The notes beneath the pieces are model-generated. The model was not told where the DNA came from. It did no database searches and saw only the letters and a program-made list of their open reading frames with translations. A stretch of DNA of 64,000 nucleotides, taken from positions 62,001-126,000 of the forward strand of contig NZ_LWLB01000005.1 in NCBI RefSeq assembly GCF_001905145.1, in the 5' to 3' direction. A program made the translations under genes and the position numbers. Below, piece by piece: positions 42,034 to 50,806 of this stretch (the first letter of the stretch is position 1; every line of letters starts with the position of its first letter). Source of the stretch: Nocardiopsis sp. TSRI0078 (GTDB lineage: Bacteria; Actinomycetota; Actinomycetes; Streptosporangiales; Streptosporangiaceae).

Positions 42034-43364
42034 GAGGCGGTCTCCGGGATCTGTCGAGCCTGGGCGTAGCGGTCAATGGCGTCGGTGTCCGTGGCCTCTC
42101 CCACCCACAGGTCCACGCGCTGGCCGTTGGTGTTTCCCGTGGTGACGGCGTGAGCGCGCAGGTAGTCGCCGACCGGGTCCCCGGTTGGTTCCGGAATGAG
42201 GAGCCGGTCAGCGGTGCTGGGGCCGAAGTGGTGTGCTCGCTGTTGGGTAGGCGCGTTCGCGAAGGTCCCGCAGGCGTCCATGACAGCCAGGAGGCGTTCG
42301 ATTCCGAAGGCGAAGCCGCTCGCCGGAACCGTCTCGGGACCGTCGGAGGCGAAGTGGCCGATGAGGTGGTCGTAGCGGCCCCCGCCAGCGATCTCCACGA
42401 AGCTGGCATCCGGCAGGACGACGTCCACCTCGAAGGCCAGACCGGTGTAGTACTCGTGGCTGCGCACCACGCCCAGGTCCACCACCGCGTTCAGACCCGC
42501 CTTCCGCAGGGCATGGGCCATCGACGCGAGTCGCTCCAGATGGCCCGGGGCCACGTCGTCCAGCGTGGCCAGGAGATGGGGGTCAACGTCGCCGGAGTCG
42601 TGGTGGGCCATCGCCTGCCAGCGTTCCACCGTCTCGGCGGGGCAGCCCGCGAGCAGTGCGTCCAGGCGGGCGGTGAGGTCGGCGCTCCGGTCGGGGTCCT
42701 TGCCCGCCCGACACTCGGCCAGGGCGTCGAGGCATTCCTTCACGGCGATCGTGGTCGTTTCCTCAAAGCCGCTGTGCTCTGTCAGGGCACGGAAGAGGCC
42801 GACGTCACTGATCCGGAAGCGGACCGCGTTCTCCGGTGCGCCCAGCGCGTGGAGTGCTCCGTCGATGAAGGTGATGATCTCGGCGTCAGCCGCCGCGGAC
42901 GCGACTCCAAGAATCTCGGCGCCGAACTGGCGGAACTCGCGGGCCTTGCCCTGGGAAAGGGTGTCGACCGCTTCGTTGCGCCAGCACGGGAGGTCGTAGA
43001 AAACCTTCAACGGCAGGGTCTGGGTAGGCAGGACCGAGGCCAGCCAGCGGGCGACGGAGACCGTGCCCTCGGGGATCAGCACGGCCGGGGTGTTCTGGTG
43101 GGTGTGGGTGTGTCCGGGCCCGTAGTCGGGGACGTCGAGCTCGAAGACGCCCTTGGGGTTCCACTCGGGCCAGGGCGAGGCGCCGACGACCTGACGACTG
43201 AAGGACGCCTTGCGTTCCAGAGCGGGGACTTCGAGGCGGTCGTATCCGCGGGTGTGGGCGTAGTGGGCCAGGACGGACTGGGCGTAGTCGCGCTGGCGCA
43301 GTTCGGGGCCGAACCGGTCGTGGGTTCCCACGAAGGGTTGGGTGTTGTGGGGGGCGTGTGGCAC
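42027..43364 (-). CDS. Histidyl-tRNA synthetase-like paralog B
   Basis: The start is GTG 43364 after CGGAG; the longer frame is low-complexity and rejected. The 445-residue protein has a HisRS catalytic core: YDLPCWRNEAVDT then REFRQFGAEILG (motif 2), VVRSHEYYTGLAFEV, EIAGGGRYDHLIGHF and GFAFGIERLL (motif 3). The HisRS 'RGL' in RGLxYYTG is VRSHEYYTG here, so substrate recognition may differ. It is divergent from paralog A and coupled to the isoprenoid synthase, hinting at a modified amino-acid or amide-forming role rather than translation. Confidence 0.8.
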   Translation of the reverse strand: MPHAPHNTQPFVGTHDRFGPELRQRDYAQSVLAHYAHTRGYDRLEVPALERKASFSRQVVGASPWPEWNPKGVFELDVPDYGPGHTHTHQNTPAVLIPEGTVSVARWLASVLPTQTLPLKVFYDLPCWRNEAVDTLSQGKAREFRQFGAEILGVASAAADAEIITFIDGALHALGAPENAVRFRISDVGLFRALTEHSGFEETTTIAVKECLDALAECRAGKDPDRSADLTARLDALLAGCPAETVERWQAMAHHDSGDVDPHLLATLDDVAPGHLERLASMAHALRKAGLNAVVDLGVVRSHEYYTGLAFEVDVVLPDASFVEIAGGGRYDHLIGHFASDGPETVPASGFAFGIERLLAVMDACGTFANAPTQQRAHHFGPSTADRLLIPEPTGDPVGDYLRAHAVTTGNTNGQRVDLWVGEATDTDAIDRYAQARQIPETASC

Positions 43365-43525
43365 GGAGACTCCGTTCGTCGAGGTGTCGTTGTCGTGTGG
43401 TCTCGGGTGGTGAGTAGCCGGTGTGGGGGCGCGGCGACACGGGTGGGTCCGGGGGTTGTGCCGCCGCGCCGGTACTTCCGCGCGCGGGTGGGCGGGGAGA
43501 GTTCGAGAGGGATCCGCGCACATGG

Positions 43526-43738
43526 TCAGCGGGCGGGTGTGAGGCGCTGGGTCCACAGGGCGGTGACCTCGCTTTTGAGGTAGCGGCGGTGTCCGCCCGG
43601 GGTGCGGAAGCTGGAGATTCGCCCATTCTTGGCCCAGCGCGTGACGGTGTTGCCGTCCACGCGGAACAGGGTGGCGACCTCGGCGGGGGTGAGGACCTCC
43701 ATGGACGTCAGGGGGTCGTCACCGTTCAGGGGTGGCAT
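43526..43738 (-). CDS. BldC-like MerR-type HTH protein
   Basis: The 70-residue protein starts at ATG 43738 after AGAGGAA. LTPAEVATLFRVDGNTVTRW then RISSFRTPGGHRRYLKSEV is nearly canonical for BldC, the small DNA-binding regulator of streptomycete development. It lies upstream of the HisRS-like B gene in the same direction, with a 160-base gap, and downstream of the WhiB gene. Confidence 0.9.
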   Translation of the reverse strand: MPPLNGDDPLTSMEVLTPAEVATLFRVDGNTVTRWAKNGRISSFRTPGGHRRYLKSEVTALWTQRLTPAR

Positions 43739-43752
43739 CGGGCCGGTTCCTC

Positions 43753-44031
43753 TCATGCGCGGATGGTGGGTTGGATCGGGGTCAGGTGCGTGCGCCAGTC
43801 GTCCACCTGCGGGTTGCGGCGGCGCAGTGCACGGCGTTCTCGTGCCGTCATGCCGCCCCACAGTCCGATGTCGATCCGCAGGTCGAGGGCTTCGGCCAGG
43901 CATGCCCTGCGGATGGGGCATGGGGCACAGATGTGTCGGGCCTGGCGTTGTTGGAGGGCGTCGCCGAACATGCGGTCGGGGTCGGGCAGATCACGGCAGG
44001 CGGCGCGTGCGTCGGTGAGGGCGCTACTCAT
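43753..44031 (-). CDS. WhiB-family iron-sulfur regulator
   Basis: The 92-residue protein starts at ATG 44031, overlapping the upstream stop (ATGA). It has the four cluster cysteines (Cys12, then Cys35-x2-Cys38-x5-Cys44 in ICAPCPIRRAC) and the WhiB turn GLWGGMTARERRAL. It is probably a redox-sensing partner of the main sigma factor in this regulatory block. Confidence 0.92.
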   Translation of the reverse strand: MSSALTDARAACRDLPDPDRMFGDALQQRQARHICAPCPIRRACLAEALDLRIDIGLWGGMTARERRALRRRNPQVDDWRTHLTPIQPTIRA

Positions 44032-44342
44032 CCGGGTGGCCATGGGCAGTGGTGGTCGGTGGGCGTGCTGGATGTCCAGGAGCATGCGGAGCTCGGGCAG
44101 GACCAGTAGGCGGGTTCCGTCGTGGCGAGGGATGTCTCGGTGCGCAGGATCTGGCGATGCAACTCCTGGCTGGTGGGCTCGGACAGCGGAACGACGTGGG
44201 CGCGGCCCCGGTAGAAGGCGAAGAAGACCCGCGCGCCCGGAGCCCACATCACGAGCCAACGGCCTCGGTGACGCATATGAAGCTGGTAGGCGGCCATGTA
44301 CTGGTCGTGGTCGTCGCTGACATCCCAGGCCACCGTGATCAC
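44028..44342 (-). CDS. Small protein of the WhiB/BldC regulatory block
   Basis: The 104-residue protein begins at GTG 44342 (GTGA overlap with the ATP-binding regulator's stop) and ends overlapping the WhiB start. Residues 1-65 look like a compact alpha/beta domain (AWDVSDDHDQYMAAYQLH, RWLVMWAPGARVFFAFYRG). The tail (SLATTEPAYWSCPSSACSWT) is lower quality. Common next to WhiB-type genes in actinobacteria, but function is unknown. Confidence 0.7.
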   Translation of the reverse strand: MITVAWDVSDDHDQYMAAYQLHMRHRGRWLVMWAPGARVFFAFYRGRAHVVPLSEPTSQELHRQILRTETSLATTEPAYWSCPSSACSWTSSTPTDHHCPWPPG

Positions 44343-44923
44343 CGCTGGGCGTGGTCAACGTGTTCGGCGGGCTGATCCGAGCGCCGTTCGATCCGGTCCA
44401 CCTCAAACCAGACGCTGGTGCGTCCGTCGTCATGGTGGATGGTGCCCCAGCGGTCGGCGCCCTCCGCGACCAGGCGCAGCCCGCGCCTGCCCTCGGCGTC
44501 GGGGTCGAACGGGCGCAGGCAGGGAACGGCGATCTCCCCCTGGCGAGGGCCGACATCGGTGACGCGCACCTGGGTGCGCCCCGCCAGCTTGCACACGCTG
44601 ATGGTGATCTCACCTCCCGCCTGACCCGATCGGGTGTGGTGAACACAGTTGTTGAACAGCTCCGAGGCGAGCAGTTCGATCGGGCCGACCTCCCATTCGG
44701 GGAGGGAGGCCAGTGTCCTCAGGCGGCGGCGCATGACCCTGGCGTAAAAGGGCTCACCGGGGACGGTCATCGCGTGCCCCGTCAACTCGCCCCTGTCCTC
44801 CAGCAGGACCGGTGCGCGGTCCACCGATGCGGTGGCGCGTTTAGGTAGAGGGGGAACCGTTCGTGTACCGGTGCTCTTCTCCGTAGTCTCCGCCTGTTTC
44901 ACCGCAACGGCCCTCATCCCCAT
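44339..44923 (-). CDS. HATPase-like (anti-sigma-type) ATP-binding protein
   Basis: The 194-residue protein starts at ATG 44923 after AGAGGA; the longer frame is spurious. The Bergerat-fold N box is seen as LLASELFNNCVHHTR, and VRVTDVGP and GRRGLRLVAEGADRWG as the G1/G2 boxes. Such SpoIIAB/RsbW-like proteins are often anti-sigma or regulatory kinases in actinomycetes. It heads the leftward chain that continues through WhiB to BldC. Confidence 0.85.
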   Translation of the reverse strand: MGMRAVAVKQAETTEKSTGTRTVPPLPKRATASVDRAPVLLEDRGELTGHAMTVPGEPFYARVMRRRLRTLASLPEWEVGPIELLASELFNNCVHHTRSGQAGGEITISVCKLAGRTQVRVTDVGPRQGEIAVPCLRPFDPDAEGRRGLRLVAEGADRWGTIHHDDGRTSVWFEVDRIERRSDQPAEHVDHAQR

Positions 44924-45130
44924 CACCGTCCTCTCGCGCCTGGTCACCGTGCCTTGTGCGTCAGTTCCAGGTCGTTGACGAGTTCTCAGTCTTGGGTCGG
45001 GGTGCCTTCCGTTCCCATGAACACGGTTGATGATCGCTATTACGGTGGTGATGTTTTTTGGGCGGGGGCTGGCGGCCAGGTCATGAGCCCTGTTCCATGG
45101 GCGGTGAACAGTTCTCGAGCCGAGGAACCC

Positions 45131-46489
45131 ATGGTGTCGATATGTGAGAATTGCGGCGGGGAGAGAACTTCTGTCGCTAATGCGAAGAAAAGGTGTCCGT
45201 GTATACCCAAGGGCTTCTGGGATAGCCCTGAGGTACAAGAGGCCGCCGGACGCCTCGACGCGGGCGCTCTGGTACGTGCTATGCGTTCGCGCACCAACCT
45301 GTCCCAGGAGGCTCTCGGGCGTTTGACCGGGCTGTCCCAGTCGATGGTCTCCCAACTCGAATCGAAGAAGCGCGAGCTGAAAGATGTCGTGAAGCTGCGC
45401 CGCTTCCTTGACGGGCTCGCCGCGCCTCAGGTGACAGCCAGCCGCGCCCAAAGGGAGAGCGTCGAGAGCACCAAGCTGTTAGCACACGCCGCCCAGGTCA
45501 CCATGGGAGCGGTGGAGATCGATCCCCGCAGCTGGCGCGGCCCGAGCCTTCCCGACTCGCCCCTACCCGTCCGACGGGTGACGGGGACCGACGTGGACCA
45601 CGTCGAAACGGTCACCAAGGCTCTGCGGGCTGCTGACTACCAGCTTGGAGGCGGTGCGTGCCTGGACTCGATCATGGCGCACCTGGCCTACGCCCATCGG
45701 CTACTACGCGTGGCCAAACCCGCGAACCAGGCTGGACTCCGGCTCCACCGAGCCGTCTCCGATCTGCACAACCTCGCCGGATGGGCGAGCTTCGACGTCG
45801 GCCACTACAAGGTCGCGGCCGAACATCTCTCCCTGGCACTGGAGCAGGCCCAGTACATCGAGGAGCCCTCGTTGGTAGCCAACGTCCTCTACCGAATGGG
45901 CCGCCTGCACCTGCACCGCGGCCACACCGTCCAGTCCCTGCGGTTCCTGCAGCTGGGGCAGATCGCCGCTCAGGACTCCGGGTGTGAGCGCACCGTCGCG
46001 CTCATGTGCGCCAACACCGCATGGGCCTACGCGGTCCTCGATGACGGGAAACGAGCCATGGATTCCCTCGCACGCGCCCACGACGCCTTCGCCCGCGCCA
46101 ACTCGGACACCACCCCCTGGGTGCGGTTCTTCCACGAAGCCGACCTGGACGCCCTGTCGGGGGTGGTCAACGCCGCGCTCCCCACACCCTCGCCCCGCGC
46201 GTACACGGCCACGACCGAGCACCTGTACCGGGCCGTGGACGCCCGTAGCCCCGCCATGGGCCGTAGCCAGGCCTTCGAACTGACAACCTTGGCCACCGCC
46301 CACATCGTCAACGGAGACCCCGATCAGGGGGTGCGCATCGGTCGCCAGGCCGTCGACCTCGCCCGGCAGGTCCGTTCGGTGCGCGTGATCGACCGCCTGG
46401 CCCCGTTGCAGCAGGCTGCCCAGGCCTACCGAACCCGGGGTGAGACAGCGGACCTGGCCGCCGAGATTGCTACTCTTCGCACATCATGA
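45131..46489 (+). CDS. XRE-family HTH regulator with TPR domain
   Basis: The start is ATG 45131 (MVSICENCGG) after GAGGAACCC. A short Cys-containing prefix (CENCGGERTS, KKRCPCIP) may bind zinc. The XRE HTH is ALVRAMRSRTNLSQEALGRL then TGLSQSMVSQLESKKREL. The C-terminal ~330 residues form TPR-like repeats. In actinobacteria this architecture is a quorum- or metabolite-sensing regulator. It is coupled to the next gene by ATGA overlap and divergent from the WhiB block. Confidence 0.85.
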   Translation: MVSICENCGGERTSVANAKKRCPCIPKGFWDSPEVQEAAGRLDAGALVRAMRSRTNLSQEALGRLTGLSQSMVSQLESKKRELKDVVKLRRFLDGLAAPQVTASRAQRESVESTKLLAHAAQVTMGAVEIDPRSWRGPSLPDSPLPVRRVTGTDVDHVETVTKALRAADYQLGGGACLDSIMAHLAYAHRLLRVAKPANQAGLRLHRAVSDLHNLAGWASFDVGHYKVAAEHLSLALEQAQYIEEPSLVANVLYRMGRLHLHRGHTVQSLRFLQLGQIAAQDSGCERTVALMCANTAWAYAVLDDGKRAMDSLARAHDAFARANSDTTPWVRFFHEADLDALSGVVNAALPTPSPRAYTATTEHLYRAVDARSPAMGRSQAFELTTLATAHIVNGDPDQGVRIGRQAVDLARQVRSVRVIDRLAPLQQAAQAYRTRGETADLAAEIATLRTS

Positions 46490-47412
46490 GCACCACCCCC
46501 GCCTCCACCAGCCCCCGGTTTGCCCTCACCAGAGACCGCGTCCACGACGTCCTCGCCGCTTTGTGCGAGGAAGCCGGGCTGGGCTCCAGGGCGGCCGATG
46601 ACGCCGAGCTGATCAAGTTCACCAACAACGCCGTCTACCGCCTCCCGCACGCGGGGCTGGTGGTGCGCATCGCCGGTTCGGCGACCGTGGCCGAACGCGT
46701 CCCCGTGGTCATCCATGCGGCACGGTGGCTCGCCCAACATGACGCCCCCGCAGTGCGTCTGGCCGAGGATGTCTCCCAACCCGTCCAGGCCGACGGAGCC
46801 ACGGCGACCTTCTGGCACCTGGTGCCCTCCACCGGCCCTGAACCGACCGGTACCGACATCGGGCGCATCCTCAAACGTCTCCACGCCCTGCCAGCGCCGG
46901 ATCTCGCCCTGCCGTCGTGGGAGCCGTTCGAGCGGATCCGCAGCCGCATCACGGACGCCGAAGGACTGGCCGACGTCGACCGGAGCTTCCTCACCAGGCG
47001 CACCGACCAACTGGAAGCCCAGGTCCAGGGCCTGGAGTTCGAGCTTCCCGCAGGGGTGATCCACGGCGACCCGTTCCTGGGCAACCTCATCCCCGGCCTT
47101 GGCGGCCCGGTGATCTGCGACTTCGACAGTCTCAGTCACGGTCCCCGGGAATGGGACTTGGTGCCTGCGGCGGTGGGCAAGGTCCGCATGGACTACGCCC
47201 GGGACCCCCACACCCCGCTCGCCGAGGAGTACGGCTACGACGTGCTGGACTGGCCGGGGTTCCCCGTTCTACGCCAGGTCCGCGAACTCAAGCTCGTCAC
47301 CAGCGTCCTACCGGTCCTGAACACCAACCCCGGCCTGCGCGCCCAATGGCGGCACCGCCTCGACACCCTGCAACACGGCGACACCACCACTCGCTGGAGT
47401 ACCTACAGGTAG
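46486..47412 (+). CDS. APH-fold phosphotransferase (second)
   Basis: The 308-residue protein overlaps the XRE-TPR stop. N-lobe NNAVYRLPHAGLVVRIAG (with KFTNN just before it) precedes the catalytic loop VIHGDPFLGNLIPG and metal site VICDFDSLSHGPREWDL, typical of aminoglycoside/choline/homoserine kinases. XRE-TPR plus APH pairs occur in many actinobacteria. Substrate unknown. Confidence 0.83.
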   Translation: MSTTPASTSPRFALTRDRVHDVLAALCEEAGLGSRAADDAELIKFTNNAVYRLPHAGLVVRIAGSATVAERVPVVIHAARWLAQHDAPAVRLAEDVSQPVQADGATATFWHLVPSTGPEPTGTDIGRILKRLHALPAPDLALPSWEPFERIRSRITDAEGLADVDRSFLTRRTDQLEAQVQGLEFELPAGVIHGDPFLGNLIPGLGGPVICDFDSLSHGPREWDLVPAAVGKVRMDYARDPHTPLAEEYGYDVLDWPGFPVLRQVRELKLVTSVLPVLNTNPGLRAQWRHRLDTLQHGDTTTRWSTYR

Positions 47413-47437
47413 CCGTCACCTGTTGCGCTCTTCACAG

Positions 47438-50400
47438 TTACTCGGAAGGGGTGATGGCGATCCAGCAGACGAGGTGAATGTCCTCCTTCTCCGCCGGCGG
47501 CAGCGGCTGCACCCTCGGCGGGGGCGTCAGCCCGTTGGATTCGGCGAACTCGTGCAGGGCCCGGACCTTCTCCTTGTCTGTCTTGTGCTGGTCGGCCAGG
47601 GTCCACCGGATCTCCCGCTGGATGCGTGGCGCATAGGGCGCGTTGAGGCGTCGGGCCAGCTCTTCCTGCTTCTCCAGGAAGGAGCCGTGGTCTCTGACGA
47701 GCGCCGATGCGTCACGCATGGCCTTGGGCACCTTCGGGGACAAGTTCAGCGGATCGGTCTGCCGCATCCACTGAGCGAGGATGTCCTCCTGCGCTACCTC
47801 CCAAGCGTCGAAGGCCGCCTGGTACATCCACTCGTCCAGCACCGGCTCGGCGGTCGCGCTCGGCGGTGTGGCCTGGGCCAGGCAGGACAGAATGTCATCA
47901 ACGACCACAGCCGCTTCCTCACCGGGGTTCACCTGGACAGTGAGGTTTCTGTTCATCGGGACGTAGCGCAGCCATGGCTTGGGATGATCGCCGATACGGG
48001 CACAGAACACGAACCCCGGATCCGCACCGGGGCGGCGGAACCCCGAACCCGAACCCCAGGGCAGGCCCAGGGCCGTGTCCTTGACGTGGGGGGTCTGGAG
48101 CTCGTTGGCGAGCTGGCGCCGGTACTCCTCACCCGACAGGGAGGAATTCCCCTCGTCGGAGAACAGGACCGATTCCTCACGGCGCAGGCGATCGATTTGC
48201 TCCCGGGTGTCGGTGATGACGCGTTCCACGGCTGCCACGTCAGGCAGGACCGTGTCCTGTCCGATGGACGCGGCAGCCTGCTTCAGCTTGCGCTGGAGGC
48301 GCTCCTCCAAGCGCAGGACAGCGTCGAGGCCCTCATCGGGGAAGAAACACCGCATGAACACCTCAGTGTGGGGCGATCCGATGCGGTCGATGCGCCCGTG
48401 ACGCTGAACCAGGCGCATCGGGTTCCACGGCAGGTCGTAGTTGATGATGTGGCGGGCCTGCTGGAGGTTGACGCCCTCGGCGAGGGTGTCGGTCGCCACG
48501 ATGATGTCGTAGTGGTCCTCCTCCGTGCCCGTGCCAGCGGTCATGGGAGCGAACCCGGTGATGGCGTCGCCGCGCCCGGCCTTATCGCCGCCCTTCACCA
48601 GGACAACCCGGTCCCGGTACGCAGACAGGCGATCATCGACGGTGATCGCGTGCTTGACGGCCCGGTCGAGGTAGTCGGCGGTATCGGAAAAGTAGGTGAA
48701 GATGAGGACCTTGCGCTTGTTTCGGATGTCATCCGCGCCGATGCCCTCCTCCTCGGCCTCTCGGGCGATGGTGGCAAGTTGTTCGAGAAGCCCAGCGACC
48801 TTCGGGTCGTTGTGGATGTCGACCGTCTGAACCTTCGTGCGGAACTGCTGGAGCAGTGCCAGGTCGGCCTCGACCGCTTCCCTCAGACGCCCGATGTCGT
48901 AGCCGTCGGTACTGGAGACGTTTTCCGGGGAGTCAGCGGAGTCCAGGAACTCCTCGATGTCCTCACTGGCGAAGTCCCCCCACTCACCAAGAGCCTTGCC
49001 AGTCAGTACCATCCCGGACTCCAGCGCCTCCAAGAACAGGGCATGGGACTCGACCATCTTGCCCACGGTTTTCTCGAAAGCCTGCGCCGAGGACTCGAAG
49101 CGCTTGAGAAGGTTCGACCTCAACAGCCCAGCGTTCTGGGCCTCGTACTGCTCCGCCGCTCCCCTCCTCTTGAACCGTGAGGGAACGTAGCGGGCCATGG
49201 TGAGAACCGCCCCCAGACGTTCGAGGATGACCCCTGTGGCCGTGCCGTCGACGGTGTCGGCGCCCAGCGCCGTGGCTAGTTCCTCGAAGATCCCGGGGAG
49301 CAACTCGTCCAGGTTGTAGTCAATGCGCTGCACACGGCAGGTGGGGAAGCTGATTTCTCGCTTCTTACCGTTGATGAATACCTCGTCGCCCACGTAATGG
49401 TTCTTGACGAACCGCCGGGTGCGGCGAACGGCCACCTCATCCAGGACATCGAAGAGGTGCTCGGGGGACAGGTCGTCTGGGTGTAGCGCCGAGGCCCGGT
49501 TGAAGTAAGCACGCAGGCTGGGGATGCCCACGTCCGCGAACTCGGCGTCGTTGGTGGCAAAGTAACTGATGAGGTTGTGCAGGTCGTCGAGGCTGTTGTT
49601 GACAGGGGTGGCGGTCAGCTCCACCAGGTCCTTGGCCACCGAGCCAGCCAGCAGCCGCCGCACGGCCGCCGCCCGCTTGGTGCTGTCGTTGCGCAGGGCG
49701 TGCGCCTCGTCGACCACGACCATCGCGTACTGGTCGGGGTCCTGGAGCGCGGAGTTATGGGAACCGGCGTCCTCGATGTGGGCGACGAGCTCCTCGAAGG
49801 ACACGCACTCAACCGCAGCGAGGTTGTGCTCCCGTAGGAACGGCCGCCAGGTTGCGTCCCGCAGGGTGGCCGGCGCGATGATCAGCACCTTCTGACGGCG
49901 CTCGAAAACCGCCTCGTGGATCAGCTCCCCGGCAAGGAAAGTCTTGCCCAGACCGACCTCGTCGGCGATGAGAACGCCGCGGCGCCTCTGCAGAATCCTC
50001 CTCGCCCGCCACACGCCGTCGGCCTGGAAACGGGTCAGGCCCAGGCGCGAGTCGCCGTGTGTGTCCTCTTCCAGGTCAGCGCCGTAGAGTTCGTGCAGCA
50101 TGCGCAGGAACACATGCCAGGGCTGGTGCGGTTGCCAGCGCGCTTCGTACAGGGCCGCGAGATCGTAGGGGGCAGCCGCTGCCCACTGCTGGTCGAACCA
50201 GTCCAAGACCTGTTCGACCACGTGCGGCTGGTAGTGGCCCAGGTTCAGCTCGTTGTTGCGGGCCAGACCGGCGTAGGTGAAGTTACTGGACCCGGCGATC
50301 ACCCCGGTCGTGTCGGTCTCCACAAGGAAGGCCTTGCCGTGCAGGAACCCCTGCTCGTAGCGCCGTACCTCCACCCCCGGGTGTTCGCGTAGCCAGGCGA

Positions 50401-50806
50401 CCAAGCGCCGTTCCCTGGCATCGGCCTCGCGGGTGAAACCCACCAGGTCTCGATCCTGGTGCAGGGATCTCTGATGGCCTTCCAGAGCCCGACGAATCTC
50501 TGGGGCGGGGGCGGAGCGGTTCCGTCCCCGGCGCTTCTTCGCGTTGCGGTTGAGAGGTCGGATCTGGGGCTGGTCCTGTACGGGTTCCGCACCCAGGAGC
50601 AGGCGCACACGGCCGACCTGCTCCAGCTCATCGGCGAGGAGGGAGAATCCGCCCGGGTTGAAGTAGGCCGTGGCGATGGCCAGGTCCGGCGGCTGTACCA
50701 GCCGGGTACGCAGACCTCCTAGGAGGGTGTTGATCGCCGTGGCGACCATCGCGCCCTTCTCCGGGGCGTTGGTGGCGAATTCGGGCCTGTAGTTGTGGGG
50801 GGTCAC
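47438..50806 (-). CDS. PLD-domain SNF2-type helicase
   Basis: The 1122-residue protein starts at GTG 50806 (overlapping the methylase stop). The N-terminus carries a PLD-like phosphodiesterase domain with HGKAFLVETD (HxK) and IAGSSNFTYAGL. A SNF2-like SF2 helicase follows: ADEVGLGKTFLAGELI (motif I), VVVDEAHALRN (DEAH box), ELTATPVNNSLDDL (motif III) and the C-terminal RLVQRHGRIDRIGS (motif VI). It should translocate on DNA and may cut through the PLD site, acting with the adjacent methylase in a restriction-like system. Related to drmD-type helicases of DISARM, but this is a two-gene form. Confidence 0.87.
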   Translation of the reverse strand: MTPHNYRPEFATNAPEKGAMVATAINTLLGGLRTRLVQPPDLAIATAYFNPGGFSLLADELEQVGRVRLLLGAEPVQDQPQIRPLNRNAKKRRGRNRSAPAPEIRRALEGHQRSLHQDRDLVGFTREADARERRLVAWLREHPGVEVRRYEQGFLHGKAFLVETDTTGVIAGSSNFTYAGLARNNELNLGHYQPHVVEQVLDWFDQQWAAAAPYDLAALYEARWQPHQPWHVFLRMLHELYGADLEEDTHGDSRLGLTRFQADGVWRARRILQRRRGVLIADEVGLGKTFLAGELIHEAVFERRQKVLIIAPATLRDATWRPFLREHNLAAVECVSFEELVAHIEDAGSHNSALQDPDQYAMVVVDEAHALRNDSTKRAAAVRRLLAGSVAKDLVELTATPVNNSLDDLHNLISYFATNDAEFADVGIPSLRAYFNRASALHPDDLSPEHLFDVLDEVAVRRTRRFVKNHYVGDEVFINGKKREISFPTCRVQRIDYNLDELLPGIFEELATALGADTVDGTATGVILERLGAVLTMARYVPSRFKRRGAAEQYEAQNAGLLRSNLLKRFESSAQAFEKTVGKMVESHALFLEALESGMVLTGKALGEWGDFASEDIEEFLDSADSPENVSSTDGYDIGRLREAVEADLALLQQFRTKVQTVDIHNDPKVAGLLEQLATIAREAEEEGIGADDIRNKRKVLIFTYFSDTADYLDRAVKHAITVDDRLSAYRDRVVLVKGGDKAGRGDAITGFAPMTAGTGTEEDHYDIIVATDTLAEGVNLQQARHIINYDLPWNPMRLVQRHGRIDRIGSPHTEVFMRCFFPDEGLDAVLRLEERLQRKLKQAAASIGQDTVLPDVAAVERVITDTREQIDRLRREESVLFSDEGNSSLSGEEYRRQLANELQTPHVKDTALGLPWGSGSGFRRPGADPGFVFCARIGDHPKPWLRYVPMNRNLTVQVNPGEEAAVVVDDILSCLAQATPPSATAEPVLDEWMYQAAFDAWEVAQEDILAQWMRQTDPLNLSPKVPKAMRDASALVRDHGSFLEKQEELARRLNAPYAPRIQREIRWTLADQHKTDKEKVRALHEFAESNGLTPPPRVQPLPPAEKEDIHLVCWIAITPSE

